Shown here: in pieces, positions 22,135 through 32,711 of the stretch
How the letters are laid out: every line of letters starts with the position of its first letter
How positions within the stretch are numbered: position 1 is the stretch's first letter
Source: Symbiodinium natans
Lineage: Eukaryota; Sar; Dinophyceae; Suessiales; Symbiodiniaceae
NCBI GenBank assembly: GCA_905221605.1
Contig: CAJNDS010002612.1
Coordinates: 177,126 to 241,125 of the forward strand
Length of the DNA: 64,000 nt
Direction of reading: 5' to 3'
Translations under genes and position numbers: made by a program
Notes under the pieces: model-generated
Seen by the model: only the letters and a program-made list of their open reading frames with translations
Databases searched by the model: none
What the model was told of the DNA's origin: nothing

Positions 22135-22830
22135 CTGTTAGGGTTTAAGCTGGGGTTGGGGGTAGCCTCGGCCCTTTTCGGGCCTTCGGCGTGTCAGGGC
22201 CCGTAGAGGCCCTTATTTATTTGAAGGTCAGGGAAACCCTTTGTGTCTGCTTTTGGATTCCCCTTCTTTAAGGGCCTCAATTAAGCATCGATTTCACTAC
22301 CAAAAAATCGCATTTTTCATTGCGGGTACGGGCATCCTGGGGTCCCCCTTCTTTTAGGGGGCCTTTTGAAGCCTTTTGAAGTATTTTGGTGGCTCTTGGG
22401 GTCTCTCGGGGCCTTGTTCGGACCTTCGGCGTGTCAGGGGCCGTAGAGGCTTTATTCATTTAAAGGTCAGGGAACCTATTAATGAGTTTTTCGCCAATGA
22501 GTCTTTCAATCGCTAGGGTTTAAGCTCGGGTTCGGGGTAGCCTCGGCCCTTTTCGGGCCTTCGGCAAGTTAGGGCCCGTAGAGGCCCTTATTTGCTTGAA
22601 GGCCTTCGTAGGGTTTTGCGGTGTTAGGGTTTAAGCTGGGGTTCGGGGTAGCCTCGGCCCTTTTCGGGCCTTCGGCACGTTAGGGCCCGTAGAGGCCCTT
22701 ATTTGCTTGAAGGCCGTCGTAGGGTTTTGCGGTGTCAGGGTTTAGGCTGGGGTTCGGGGTAGTTTCGGTCCTTTTCGGGCCTTCGGCACGTGGGCCCGTA
22801 GAGGTCCTTGCTGATTTAGGGGGAGCCATC
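22135..22830. repeat. Five diverged tandem copies of a ~110-bp unit
   Basis: Each copy carries GGTAGCCTCGGCCCTTTTCG, GGCCTTCGGC and GGGCCCGTAGAGGCCCTTAT. The copies start near 22141, 22395, 22510, 22625 and 22735. The first pair is separated by unique DNA, so expansion was partial. Confidence 0.88.
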
Positions 22831-22979
22831 GATTTCAATGCTAAAAAGGCGGGCAACAATGTTTTCAATATTCTCATTGTGGGCACGGACAAATCTTGTG
22901 GTCCGTGTTAGGCCAAGGGGGCGTATTGTTGGGGGTTCTTGACGGTCTTGGCCGGTCCTTGAGTCCTTGGCTCCCTTGG

Positions 22980-23385
22980 CTTGGGGGGCCCTTGGCCTGC
23001 GCCCTTGGCCAAAGGGCCCCCCGGGCCAAGGGCCCCCCGGGCCAAGGGCCCCCCGGGCCAAGGGCCCCCCCGGGCCAAGGGCCAAGGGCCCCCCGCCGGG
23101 CCAAGGGCCCCCGACCAAGGGCAAGTGCAAACTAAGGGCTTCCCGGCCAATAGGTCCCCGCCAAGGCAAGGGTCCCCCAGGCCGGGGGGCCCTTGGCCCG
23201 GGGGGCCTTGGCCCGGGGGGCCCTTGGCCCGGGCTGCCCCTGGGGGGTGCGGAGGGCCCTTGGCCCGGGGGGCCCGGGGGCCCTTGGCCCGGGGGCCCCT
23301 TGGCCCGGGGGGCCCTTGGCCCGGGGGGGGGGCCCTTGGCCCGGTAGGCCCTTGGCCCGGGGGGCCCTTGGCCCGGGGTTGGAAA
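22980..23385. repeat. GGCCAAGGGCCCCCCG minisatellite, inverted halves
   Basis: The left half reads GGGCCAAGGGCCCCCC; from about 23170 the right half reads GGGGGGCCCTTGGCCC, its reverse complement. The whole 400 bp can form a large hairpin. Confidence 0.92.
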
Positions 23386-23785
23386 TGTGAAAAAGCCCCC
23401 AAAATCACGAAATTGAGCAACCAGCCTGCCTGGACCCCTCGCCAGCCTCCTGGTCCAGGAATCCAGCTACCAGGGACCAGGGGGCCCCCGGGGGGGGGGC
23501 CCGACAAACCCTGAACCCAAAACCCTGAACCGACCTCCAAGGCAAAGGGTTACGATTTGGGGTTATACTTTAGCTACGCTAAAGGTGGTCTGGGTGCCGG
23601 CCATCCCGTAGCCGAGTACTGACGTTGTCGTAAAAAAGGCCGATGTCCGTTGGCCTGTCCAGGACAGACGGTGAGGCTTAACCCTCACCTTTCCGTTTCT
23701 CTTTTCGCTTGGGCGCTCGGGCTGTAAGGCCCTCGGCCGAGCGTTCGGGGTCTGTCGCTCGACGGAAGCGACCCCTCACTTAGTT

Positions 23786-23958
23786 TAGGGTTTAGGGTTT
23801 AGGTTTTAGGGTTTAGGGTTTAGGGTTTTAGGGTTTAGGGTTTAGGGTTTAGGGTTTAGGGTTTAGGGTTTAGGGTTTAGGGTTTAGGGTTTAGGGTTTA
23901 GGGTTTAGGGTTTAGGGTTTAGGGTTTAGGGTTTAGGGTTTAGGGTTTAGGGTTTAGG
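23786..23958. repeat. TTTAGGG array, about 24 units
   Basis: Near-perfect heptamers immediately left of the AT-rich island. Confidence 0.97.
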
Positions 23959-23997
23959 GTCCGCCGACCCTATATCCCAGGTAATCCCACCACCAAC

Positions 23998-24475
23998 ATG
24001 GAATCCTCGTCATTCCATCAAATGCCTCGCAGGTCCAGGCAATTTCCACAAAACATGTGTTCACAAATACCAAGTTATCAACTTCATTTTTTGAAAAACT
24101 TTTACATATATAAAAATATACAAAACTTCAAGGATAACGAATCCAATTTTTATAAATGCCATGAATCTGTAAAATATCCTAAACAGTTTTTCGGTCAAAA
24201 ATATATTTATTCTAAACATAATGAATACATTAAACAGTCTAATTCCAACAGATGATATTAACCTAAACAATGATAATAATCCAATCCAAACAAATGAAAT
24301 AAATGATGCAAATAAGAGTATTATATTACAACAACAAATTGCAACAAATGCTGTTTTAGATGCATCTCATATTGACAATATTGATAATGAATATGGTGAT
24401 GATAATAATCAATTTATTAATTTATTAAATGAAAATAATAATGATAATTTTTTTAATTGGAATGCACAAGATTGG
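23998..24475 (+). other. AT-rich foreign-looking island with Asn-rich open frames
   Basis: Roughly 480 bp that are strikingly AT-rich in a window otherwise near 50% GC. Two overlapping plus frames are open: 23998-24255 (FYIYKNIQNFKDNESNFYKC) and 24221-24529 (NTLNSLIPTDDINLNNDNNP, then NNDNFFNWNAQDW). Codon use and Asn/Asp/Ile-rich composition resemble AT-rich protist, organelle or large-DNA-virus coding sequence. No homolog is recognised. The right edge is abrupt at GATTGGCGGCG, where GC-rich DNA starts. Confidence 0.5.
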
Positions 24476-24587
24476 CGGCGTGTTGGACCCCCCCAAAAGA
24501 TGGAGGGCCAGGCCACCCACACCGCATAAACTCACGGACCATAGGCGGTTTCGCACAGGACATAGGGTCCTTTGAGAAAAAAACCCC

Positions 24588-24588
<1 letters not shown>

Positions 24589-24620
<32 letters not shown>

Positions 24621-24708
24621 ACCCCCCCCCTACCCCCCCCCCTACCCCCCCCCCCCCCCCCCCTACCCCCCCCCCACCCCCCCCCCCCCCCCCCCCTACC
24701 CCCCCAAC
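24589..24708. repeat. C-run with sparse TA/A
   Basis: About 110 C with isolated TA. Pro-rich and Gly-rich ORFs here are artefacts. A very similar tract is at 40225-40395, and both lie next to GGCTTGAG..CCGGAGGCTC. Confidence 0.95.
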
Positions 24709-25089
24709 CCTTTTCCGGTTGTTGGGCTTGAATTGATGGGGCTGCCCTCAGAGGCTCAAGCAAAGAGCTGACGAGCGCGTTTAAGCCTTTCAACTATGCT
24801 CCAGCGGGGTCGGCGGCTTGAGCCGGAGGCTCTTAATTTAGGGTTTAGGGGTTAGGGGTTTAGGGTTTAGAGCTTAGGGGTTTAGTGCCTTACGGGCTCG
24901 GGGGGCTTGGGGGCCTAGGGCTTCGGGGTTACTAGGGGCTGAAGGGCTTTGGGTTTGGAGTAGCGGGTTATCGGGGTTTCGGGCTTAGGGTTTTTGAGGG
25001 CTTTAGGTTTTTAGAATTCATGCGCTCCCGGATGTACCGTAGTTAGGGCTTCAGCTCTTTTCTGCCAGGGCATTGGGGGTTCTAAGGCT

Positions 25090-26690
25090 TCCTTGCATTT
25101 TGGGTTTAGGGTTTAGGGGTTAGGGTTTAGGGTGTAGGGTTTAGGGTTTAGGGTTTAGGGCTTGAGGTGTAGGGTTTAGGGTTTAGGGGTTTAGGGTTTA
25201 GGGTTTAGGGTCTAGGGTTCAACAGGTATCAAATATCGAGAGAACTGTCGGGCTGGAAAGGGCAGGGCGATGTCTTTGTCCTAAACCGTAATTCACCCAA
25301 AAGCCGAGCACAGTTCGTCTTCGGATTTGAGGGCCTGAGCCCGACCCAACACCCTAAACCCTAAACCCTTCTAAGGTCCCATGTAATCCCTAAGCCCCCA
25401 AACCCCTCAATCCTAAACCATTCCTGAGCTCTCATGAACCCAAACCCCAAGATGTAAATCACTAAGCCTCGAAGCCCCATATACCCAAATCTTGTTCTCA
25501 TCCCCTGCATCCCCCCCTCTCAATCCCCAAACAGCCCTTAACCCCCCCAATCCCTAAACCCTAAACCTAAACCCTAAACCCTAGACCCTAGACCCTAGAC
25601 CCTAAACCCTAAACCCTAAACCCTAAACCCTAAACCCTAAACCCTAAACCCCAATCCCTAAACCCTAAACCCTAAACCCTAAACCCCAAACAAGGCGCCT
25701 GCCCGTTTTCCTGGCCCCGGCCACCTCCGGAACCTCCGCCCCGCTGCGCCTGGGAGTGGCGTAGGGTTTAGGGTTTAGGGTTTTAGGGTGTAGGGTTTAG
25801 GGTTAGGGCTTGGAGCCTAGAGTTTCCGGTTTAAGGGTTTAGGCTCTTTAGGGCTTAGGCTTTAGGGTTTAGGGTTTAGGGTTTAGGATTTAGGGTTTAG
25901 GGGCTTCGGGCTTAGGGGTTACGAGTGTAGGGTTTAGGGTTCAGGGTTCCTTTGGGAAGAACATGTGTACATAGGGCTTAGGCGCATGGGGCTTGGGGCT
26001 TGGTCGGGTTTAGGATCTAGGGTGTGTTAGGGCTTGGGATATAGTGTCTCGTACGGTTTGGGGTTTATAGGGCTTGCTATTTCTTAGGGGAGTTGCTATT
26101 TCATAAGGGTTAGGGGTTTGGGGTTAGGGTCTCGGGTTTAGTATACCTCCCCCTCGAGAGTCCAAGACATAACGTAGGAGGGAATATGTGGGGTAACCCT
26201 GCTGGGGGAGGTCTGGGGATCCCCCGTGACTGCACGGACGGGGCATTTCAGTCACTAGCCTGATACTTGTGGCGCAGCCTTGTTGCAAAGTGGGTAGGAA
26301 GCCTTTTAGGAACCCTCAAGCCTCAACCCTAAAGCCTAAACCCTCACTCCTAAAGCCTAAACCCTAAACCCTGAACCCCCTTAAACCCTCAACCCTCGCT
26401 CCTAAAGCCCCAAACCCTGAACCCCCTTAAACCCTCAACCCTAAAGCCTCAACCCTAAAGCCGAAATCCAAGTCCCCGTCAAGGCCTCGCAGGTCAAGGC
26501 CAGGTAGATGCAAAAGCCAGGGACAGGAGCTAAAGTCAGACTCTAGAGCTCAACGTCCCCTTTTCCTTGTTTGTTTTTTTCTTCTTCTTTTTTTTTTTTT
26601 TTTTTTTTGGGGGGGGGGGGGGTGGGGGGGTTAGGGTTCAGAGTTTAGGGTTTAGAGTTTAGGGTTTAGTTTGTTTAGGGTTTAGGGCTT
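25090..26690. repeat. Mixed TTTAGGG/CCCTAAA arrays, no firm gene
   Basis: T-type at 25100-25210, C-type at 25555-25690, T-type at 25760-25950, decayed C-type at 26310-26470, a T-run/G-run at 26590-26625. A minus frame of ~50 codons (26150-26310, GCATSIRLVTEMPRPC) is open but unsupported. Confidence 0.6.
25697..25749 (-). CDS. Candidate exon, Gly-rich frame
   Basis: An island with CCCTAAA on the left and TTTAGGG on the right. Acceptor CAG|GCGCA with open frame AQRGGGSGGGRGQENGQ; the other two frames are open as well, so the frame is uncertain. Confidence 0.25.
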
Positions 26691-27412
26691 AGGGTTTCGT
26701 TTCTGGTTCATGGTGTAGGCTTTTTTCGGGTTCAGGAATGAGGACCTACCAACTGCTGCGACAACCTGTCGCTTGGGTCCTGGCGGGCGCTTTGGCTCCT
26801 GGCAAGAGCATGGCAAAAGCACACAACTCAAGCCTGGGTCATGGGTGGCTTCCGGTGATTTAGGGTTTAGGGCCTAGGGTTTCGTACAAGAGGGCAAACA
26901 GCACAAAAGCTACATGCAAGCAACCTACCCTAGAGGCTTTAAAGTTTCCGGTTTCGGCACAACGGAATGCCCTTAAATGGACAGCCAAAAAAAGGACCCC
27001 TCAACTCTAAACCCTAATTACGCCCTAAGCCCTAAGCCCTAAACCCTAAACCCCTAAACCATAAACCCGAACCTCCATGTTGACATGCAGCGACCAAGAG
27101 AGGCTCCAATACCAGACGACAGTTACACCCAACAAAACCCAAAACCCACAAGCCCAACGACCAACGAACCCTGAACATCCCTGAACCCTGAGTCCGTAAG
27201 ACTGGGCCCTGCGCAACGCCAGTCCTTACCCCCAAGGGGCCCGAAAGACCACGTAAGCATAAGGATTCTGCACACATGGCCGTCCAGAATCCCCCTGTTT
27301 GGGGCCCCTTCATACCCCAATAGTAGGATCCTTATGCTTATATGGTGTTTAGGGTTCAGGGTTTAGGGTTTCGGGTTTAGGGTTGATTTGGGGCCCCTAA
27401 TATACCCACCCC

Positions 27413-27443
<31 letters not shown>

Positions 27444-27448
27444 AAAAA

Positions 27449-27498
27449 ACTCTCGCGGTGCCTTGGGCGAACCTCCTCGCTTCTCTTTCTCCTTCTCC
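27449..27498 (-). CDS. Candidate exon, Lys/Glu-rich
   Basis: Acceptor CAG|GGAGA, frame EKEKEKRGGSPKAPRE. It is bordered by a poly-C/poly-A tract on the left and TTTAGGG variants on the right. Confidence 0.3.
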
Positions 27499-27547
27499 CT
27501 GGGGGCCTTCGGAAGGATCTTGGGAGGCTTCGGGTTTCGGGCTTAGG

Positions 27548-27609
27548 GTTGCTGAGGGTTGAGGGTTGAGGGTTGAGGGCTGAGGGTTGAGGGTTGAGGG
27601 TGGAGGGTG

Positions 27610-27682
<73 letters not shown>

Positions 27683-27690
27683 GGTTGTGG
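27548..27690. repeat. GGGTTGA array
   Basis: About 20 copies of a telomere variant with G in place of T, confined to this interval. Confidence 0.95.
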
Positions 27691-28554
27691 ATTTAGGGTT
27701 GAATCCCTTACACCCTGTTCAACCCTAGCCCCTCTAAACCCTTTCAGACCCTAAACCCTCCACAATCCTCGACCCTCCAAAGCCCGAACACCACAAACCC
27801 CCAACTCCTTTAAAGCCCAACAACCCTGAAACCTGAAACCTGAAACCTGAAACCCCAAACCCCAAACCCTAAACCTCATTCCCTAAACCCCAAACCCTAA
27901 ACCCGAAACCCTAAACCCCAAACCCTAAACCCCAAACCCCAAACCCTAAACCCTACAGCCCTAAACCCTAAAACCCTTGAAGCATTCTCAAGCTTTGGGG
28001 TTCACATTTTTTGAGAGGCCCAGAGTCTCAGTTTTGAAGCTCCAAACAGCTGATGCTCAACATGCCAGGCCTTAGTTGTTGAGAGCAGGTATTCTTTGGC
28101 TGTCGGGTGGCGGGTTTAGGGTTTCGGGTGTAATTAGGGTTTAGGTTTTAGGGTTTAGGGTTTAGGGTTTAGGGGTTAGGGTTTAGGGTTTAGGGTTTAG
28201 GGTTTGGGGTTTGGGGTTTAGGGTTCAGGTTCCATGTTGCAATTTGACATGCTGTCTGAAAAGAACACCCTCATTCTCTCATTCTCTGCAAGTGAACATC
28301 TAGAACACGACACCCTAAACCCTCTCCCCTGTAACCTGAAGCCTGAACCCTGAACCCTGCACCGCACAAGTAGGCAATATCCCACCTGCTCCTCCCGAGG
28401 TGGACGTGGCTCTGAAGCCTGACTGGTTGGAGGATCGAAACACACTTAGCAAGTAGGGTCTTAGGGTTTAGGTTTTAGGTTTAGGGTTTAGGGTTTAGGG
28501 CTTACGGCTTGGGGTTTAGGGTTTAGGGTGTAGGGTTTAGGGTCTAGGGTTCCC

Positions 28555-28678
28555 GCGTCGTCTAGGGCTATACACGATCAACTCGGGATGGGTCTTGAGG
28601 GTTTGGACCATGCTCCACGCTTGCTTCACTACGAACTGTAAAGCGCTGTGACAACCCATTTTAAGTTGAAAAAGATCC
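28555..28678 (-). CDS. Candidate exon, 41 codons, unidentified
   Basis: Acceptor GAG|GGATC, then a fully open frame including MGCHSALQFVVKQAWSMVQ and HPELIVYSPRRR, donor CGC|GGGAA. A good coding candidate of unknown family. Confidence 0.45.
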
Positions 28679-29344
28679 CTCAACCCTCAACCCGCATCCC
28701 CTAAAAATCCCAAATTAAGCCCAGAACCTGACCACGAACAAGCCTTCAAACTAAACCCAAAAACCTAAACCCTGAAAAAAAAACTAAACCCTAAACTGGC
28801 GAGGGCGCCGCTGACCGTATGCATGGGCGCCCGAGCCTTCCGGGCAGGGCTAAGCCCTGAACCGAGGACGAATCTGCAGGCCAGGGAGGGTAAAGCCTCC
28901 CTGGCATGCCCTTGCCACCTGGACTTAACTACGACCATAGCAGCTCTCTAGTATTACCCCAAATCGACGACCATCGCTTCTGATTCTGGGTGTCGCCTCC
29001 TGGAGACCCCTGCCATGGGAGGAATTATGCCCCCTAAGTGGCAGCGCCCCAATCCAGGCCGTCAAGGCACACGCAGGCCACTACTGCCAAACTGAGGACC
29101 CCCTGACAGCAGCTTGGCAACAAGCGACCTGTGGCTCTCTTCGGCGTGAGCTTCCTGCAGCATCCCGAGGTTGGGCGGTTGGGCGGCCCAACCCCACTTC
29201 AGGGGATGATCAGTGTTGCCCTGCCGAAGAATTCGCGGCAGAGTAGCCATCCTGGTCTATCGACTACCCTGTCGGGCAACAGGGCATGCACGCAGTCCAT
29301 GTCCATCCTGTCAAGGCAGTCAAGGCATACGACGAGAAACAGCC

Positions 29345-29348
29345 GACC

Positions 29349-29382
<34 letters not shown>

Positions 29383-29415
29383 GAGAGACAGAGAGCGAAA
29401 GAGAGAGAGAGAGGG
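29345..29415. repeat. (GA)n microsatellite
   Basis: A purine run with GAGAGCGAGA interruptions. The Arg/Glu-rich and Ser/Leu-rich ORFs over it are artefacts. Confidence 0.95.
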
Positions 29416-29639
29416 GGAGTTTTTCAGGAAAAAGCAAACCAAAAAACTCGCTCAAAACCCGTACAGAACCCGGTCAAAACTCCGGGGACCCAAACCCTAT
29501 ACAATGTTTGTACACGCGCCTCCCGCACGCGCTCCCGCCGCGGCTCCCGGTGCTCCCGGTGCTCCCGGGGCTCCCGAGGCTCCCGGGGCTCACGGGGCTC
29601 CCGGGGCTCCCGGGGCTCTGGGCTCGGACCTCAGGAGGT

Positions 29640-30452
29640 TCAGGGTTTAGGGCTTCGGGTTTAAGGTTTAGGGTTGAGGGTTTAGGGTTTAGGGCTTAGG
29701 GTTTAGGGTTTATATAGGGTTTAGGGTTCAGGGTTCAGGGTTTGGGGTTTAGGTCTGTTAGGTTTCAAAGGGGACAGAGATCCATGCCTCATAGCCTGGG
29801 AGCTCTACTTGCTAGATCATATTCAACATGCTTCAGCCAAAGCTTTCTATTCCCAACGATTGGGGTGCTGAGTCCCTTGTCTACCCCCCGCCTCTTGCTT
29901 GTTCGTAGTGCGAGCTGTGATTTCGGGCTGTTGGTGCTTCAAGAACCGTGTGGTGCCAGAAGCAGCAGAGCCAAAGATCTGCAACGCAGCAGCCGCCGTG
30001 GTTTCAAAAAGATGTTGCGCAGCTTTCCCGGTTGCAGCTTCGCGAAGCGATATCGTTTTCAAAGAGTCATCTCCCGCCCCGAGCAGCGGCTAATGCGAAC
30101 CTTTCCTTGCCCCACACTATCGGAGACATCAACACAGTTTCTATTCCACCGACCTTCCTCGCTCTATTCTTCGTGGCCGGCGCGTCCAGACGAATGCGTG
30201 CTGCAGACGACCGTAGTATGACGCATGGACATGTAGTCGCTACGTATGAGAGCCTCTAGTCTTAGGGGGAATTGCCCTTTTTGTGTGTCGTAGAGCCGGA
30301 AGGAACCCTAAACCCTAAACCCTAAACCGTCATTTAGATTTCACCCCTCATCACCACAAACACACGCCTCCTGTGCTGAGCCTCCCGCGCCTTCTCTTCC
30401 GGCCACCGCCTTTGCCTGCTCGGGGGCCATGCGTCTTCCACCCTAAACCCCC
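29640..30452. other. Unique DNA with competing ORFs, no gene called
   Basis: Plus frames at 29742-30221 (159 codons) and 29948-30259 and a minus frame at 29847-30062 overlap. None has family motifs or splice support. Confidence 0.35.
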
Positions 30453-30500
30453 CTTGGAGGTTCAGGGTAGTAAACCCTAAACCCTAAAGCCTAAACCCTC

Positions 30501-30653
30501 CTTGGAGGTTCAGGGTACCCATGAATAGCCCAAGTATCACTGTCCTTGCAACCCAATTATCAGCATATTAGAGTACTTGAAGGGCTTATAACTGGGCTAT
30601 AAGTACAGTTATAATTGGGTTATGAGATGATATACGTACCATGAACCTCCAAG
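30501..30653. mobile_element. MITE-like element, family 1
   Basis: Begins CTTGGAGGTTCAGGGTAC and ends GTACCATGAACCTCCAAG, so the ends are inverted repeats. The interior is AT-rich with ATAACTGGGCTATAAGTAC. A second lone terminus (CTTGGAGGTTCAGGGTA) lies just left, at 30453. Confidence 0.8.
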
Positions 30654-30729
30654 TACTGGTATCTCCTCCAAAGATGAGACTCGAGGCCTACGTAGAATTA
30701 TCAGCTATCTGTTCTGGGGTACTAAACCC

Positions 30730-30786
30730 ACAGCCCCAAGTCACTCGAATGTCGTCTTCGCTCATTCGCTGTGATGACCCTTTCTC
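30730..30786 (-). CDS. Exon of an unidentified gene (3 of 3)
   Basis: Nineteen codons, EKGSSQRMSEDDIRVTWGC, with acceptor AAG|GAG and a donor near TGT|GGG. Other exons of this gene were not identified. Confidence 0.5.
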
Positions 30787-30913
30787 CTTAGGGTTTAGGG
30801 TTTAGGGTTTAGGGTTTAGGGTTTAGGGTTTAGGGTTTAGGGTGTAGGGTGTAGGGTTTAGGGTTTAGGGTTTAGGGGAGCCTGCTGCTTCTTGTGCTTA
30901 CACCGCATTACCC

Positions 30914-30961
30914 ATGCCAGCTTGGTATTGGCTCACGCTTGTGGAAGCTGTCCACCACGTC
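30914..30961 (-). CDS. Exon of an unidentified gene (2 of 3)
   Basis: Sixteen codons, DVVDSFHKREPIPSWH, with acceptor CAG|GAC and donor CAT|GGGTA. Phase 0 on both sides. Confidence 0.58.
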
Positions 30962-31018
30962 CTGGTCCCCTAAACCCTAAACCCTAAACCCTAAACCCTA
31001 AACCCTAAACCCTAAACC
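30962..31018 (-). repeat. 57-nt intron made almost wholly of TTTAGGG
   Basis: Between two in-frame exons lie seven perfect TTTAGGG units preceded by GG and followed by GGACCAG. The reading frame in both neighbours continues naturally only if this block is removed. Confidence 0.65.
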
Positions 31019-31105
31019 CTGATCCACCGTGAGCTCGCTGTCCTTTTGCAGGTGCTCCAGCCACTGCTCGTGCAGACCAGAGGCTTCCGCAACTCGCACT
31101 GAGCC
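31019..31105 (-). CDS. Exon of an unidentified gene (1 of 3)
   Basis: A 29-codon open exon (acceptor GAG|GGC, donor CAG|GGTTT) encoding VRVAEASGLHEQWLEHLQ, then KDSELTVDQ. It joins in phase 0 to the exon at 30914-30961. The family is not recognised. Confidence 0.6.
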
Positions 31106-31517
31106 CTCACAATCATCCGAAACCCTAAACCCTAAACCCTAAGAACCCGAAGAACCCTCAAGCTGAAATGACCCGAATAGCCCTCAGCCCTGAGGAGTAC
31201 TAAACCCGAGAACCCTTGCCAAACATTCTCCTACGCCCCAAAAAGTCTCCTAAACCCTAAACCCGAAAACCTCAACCCGAAACCCGAAGGCAGGGGGGTT
31301 CCTGACTCCGAGGTCGGCGCAAGACCTTAAGATCTGGGGGCTCTTAGGGTTTAGGGTTAAGGGTTTAGGGTTCAGGGTTTACGAGTTTAAGGTTTAGAGT
31401 GTATGGGTTTTGAGCTCTTGGTGCTCAAGGCTTAGGGTTGGGGGGTTCTAAAAGGGAGCGCCATTGTCACAAAAAACCAAGTAGGTTTCAGGGTAAGCCT
31501 AAGAGTACCCCCAGGAC

Positions 31518-31624
31518 TTGGGATGTTGCCCCCTTATACTAGCAGTCCTTGAAAGGGACTAATATCGGGGAGGGGTGTACATAAAACCCCATTAAGGACT
31601 GCTAGTATAAGGGGGAACATCCCA
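31518..31624. mobile_element. MITE-like element, family 2
   Basis: Begins TTGGGATGTTGCCCCCTTAT, ends ATAAGGGGGAACATCCCA, with TACTAGCAGTCCTT / AAGGACTGCTAGTA also inverted. Almost the whole 107 bp can fold back. Confidence 0.85.
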
Positions 31625-31869
31625 CAATTAGACCTCCAACAAGCAGGAGCATGTCCTTTCTAGTGTCTTGAGGCTTCTCTGGTCCTTCAGCTCGACAGTA
31701 TGATGGCGATGTCCCGAAACCCTAAACAAACCCTGAAACCTAAACCCTAAGCCCGAAACCCGAAACCCCAAACCCTAAACCCTAAAAACTAACCCTGAAC
31801 CCTAAAACCCCAACCGTTGCGCCTCCGCCGGTGTGCTTCTGCTCCTCTACCAAGTCCTGTGCACCGCGT

Positions 31870-32040
31870 TTAGGGTTTAGGGTTTAGGGTTTAGGGTTTT
31901 AGGGTTTAGGGTTTAGGGTTTAGGGTCTAGGGTTTAGGGTTTAGGGTTTAGGGTTTAGGGTTTAGGGTCTAGGGTTTAGGGTTTAGGGTTTAGGGTTTAA
32001 GGGTTAGGGCATAGGGTTTAGTAGGGTTTAGGGTTTAGGG
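31870..32040. repeat. TTTAGGG array
   Basis: Perfect to near-perfect heptamers with a few GTCTAGGG variants. Confidence 0.95.
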
Positions 32041-32121
32041 CTTGGGCCTCTTTGGGGTTTAAGGGCTTAGGGTTTGGGGTTTAGGGCTTCGGGTTAGAGT
32101 GTGATCTGTGAGCTTCGAGCA

Positions 32122-32238
32122 CAACAATTTGGCAGGCGTGACCTCTCGGCTGGTAGCCTTTTGGGGGATGGGGTGTTTAGGGTCAACTCTACTCCCTGAA
32201 AGGTTACCACCCGAGAGGTCACGCCCGGCAACAATTTT
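32122..32238. mobile_element. Inverted-repeat element, single copy
   Basis: The left arm AACAATTTGGCAGGCGTGAC, then CTCTCGG, is mirrored by CCGAGAGGTCACGCCCGGC, then AACAATTTTT. The arms are about 40 bp and the loop has GGGGTGTTTAGGGTC. Confidence 0.6.
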
Positions 32239-32554
32239 TGGTCATTGCCTGAGGCTCTGAGGCAAGATCTTGCCCATGCCTGCTAAGCCCCAAAACCCCT
32301 TTGGCCACAAGTGGCCTCAACTCCCCAACTCTGCTCCCCCTCTCCCACTTTTACCCTAAACCCTAAGCCCTAAACCCTAAACCCTAAACCCCAAACCCTA
32401 AACCCTAAACCCTAAACCCTCCTCTTTTCAGAAATCGAAAGGCTTCGCACGGCTTCGTAGCTTCGAATGAGCATCGCGGGGCTCCACGCAATACGCGCGA
32501 GAGTTCTCACGGTCCGACTGTTGCACTGGAGCAGGGATTCTTTTTTAGGGGTTT

Positions 32555-32700
32555 TGGGGTTTAGGGTTTTATAGAGTTTAGGGTTTATAGAGTTTAGGGT
32601 TTATAGAGTTTAGGGTTTATAGAGTTTAGGGTTTATAGAGTTTGTGGTTTGTAGAGTTTAGGGTTTGTAGAGTTTAGGGTTTAAAGAGTTTAGGGTTGAA
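32555..32700. repeat. GTTTAGGGTTTATAGA 15-mer array
   Basis: A compound unit, TTTAGGG plus TTTATAGAG, repeated about eight times and abutting the stop codon of the isochorismatase-like gene. Confidence 0.92.
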
Positions 32701-32711
32701 GGTTGAGGGTT

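Noticed and set aside
20783-23540. Pro- and Gly-rich ORFs up to 210 codons on both strands
   Set aside because: Products of GC-rich minisatellites read in several frames at once.
23520-23785. Structured RNA or tRNA-like region (CTCGGCCGAG and CCTGTCCAGGACAG hairpins)
   Set aside because: Short palindromes only; no cloverleaf, 5S or snRNA signature could be traced.
29131-29699. Arg/Glu-rich ORFs of 137-177 codons
   Set aside because: Overlapping frames across a GA microsatellite and a GCTCCCGGG repeat.
29742-30221. 159-codon plus-strand ORF
   Set aside because: Competing frames of similar length on both strands, no motif, no splice signals; kept only as an unassigned region.
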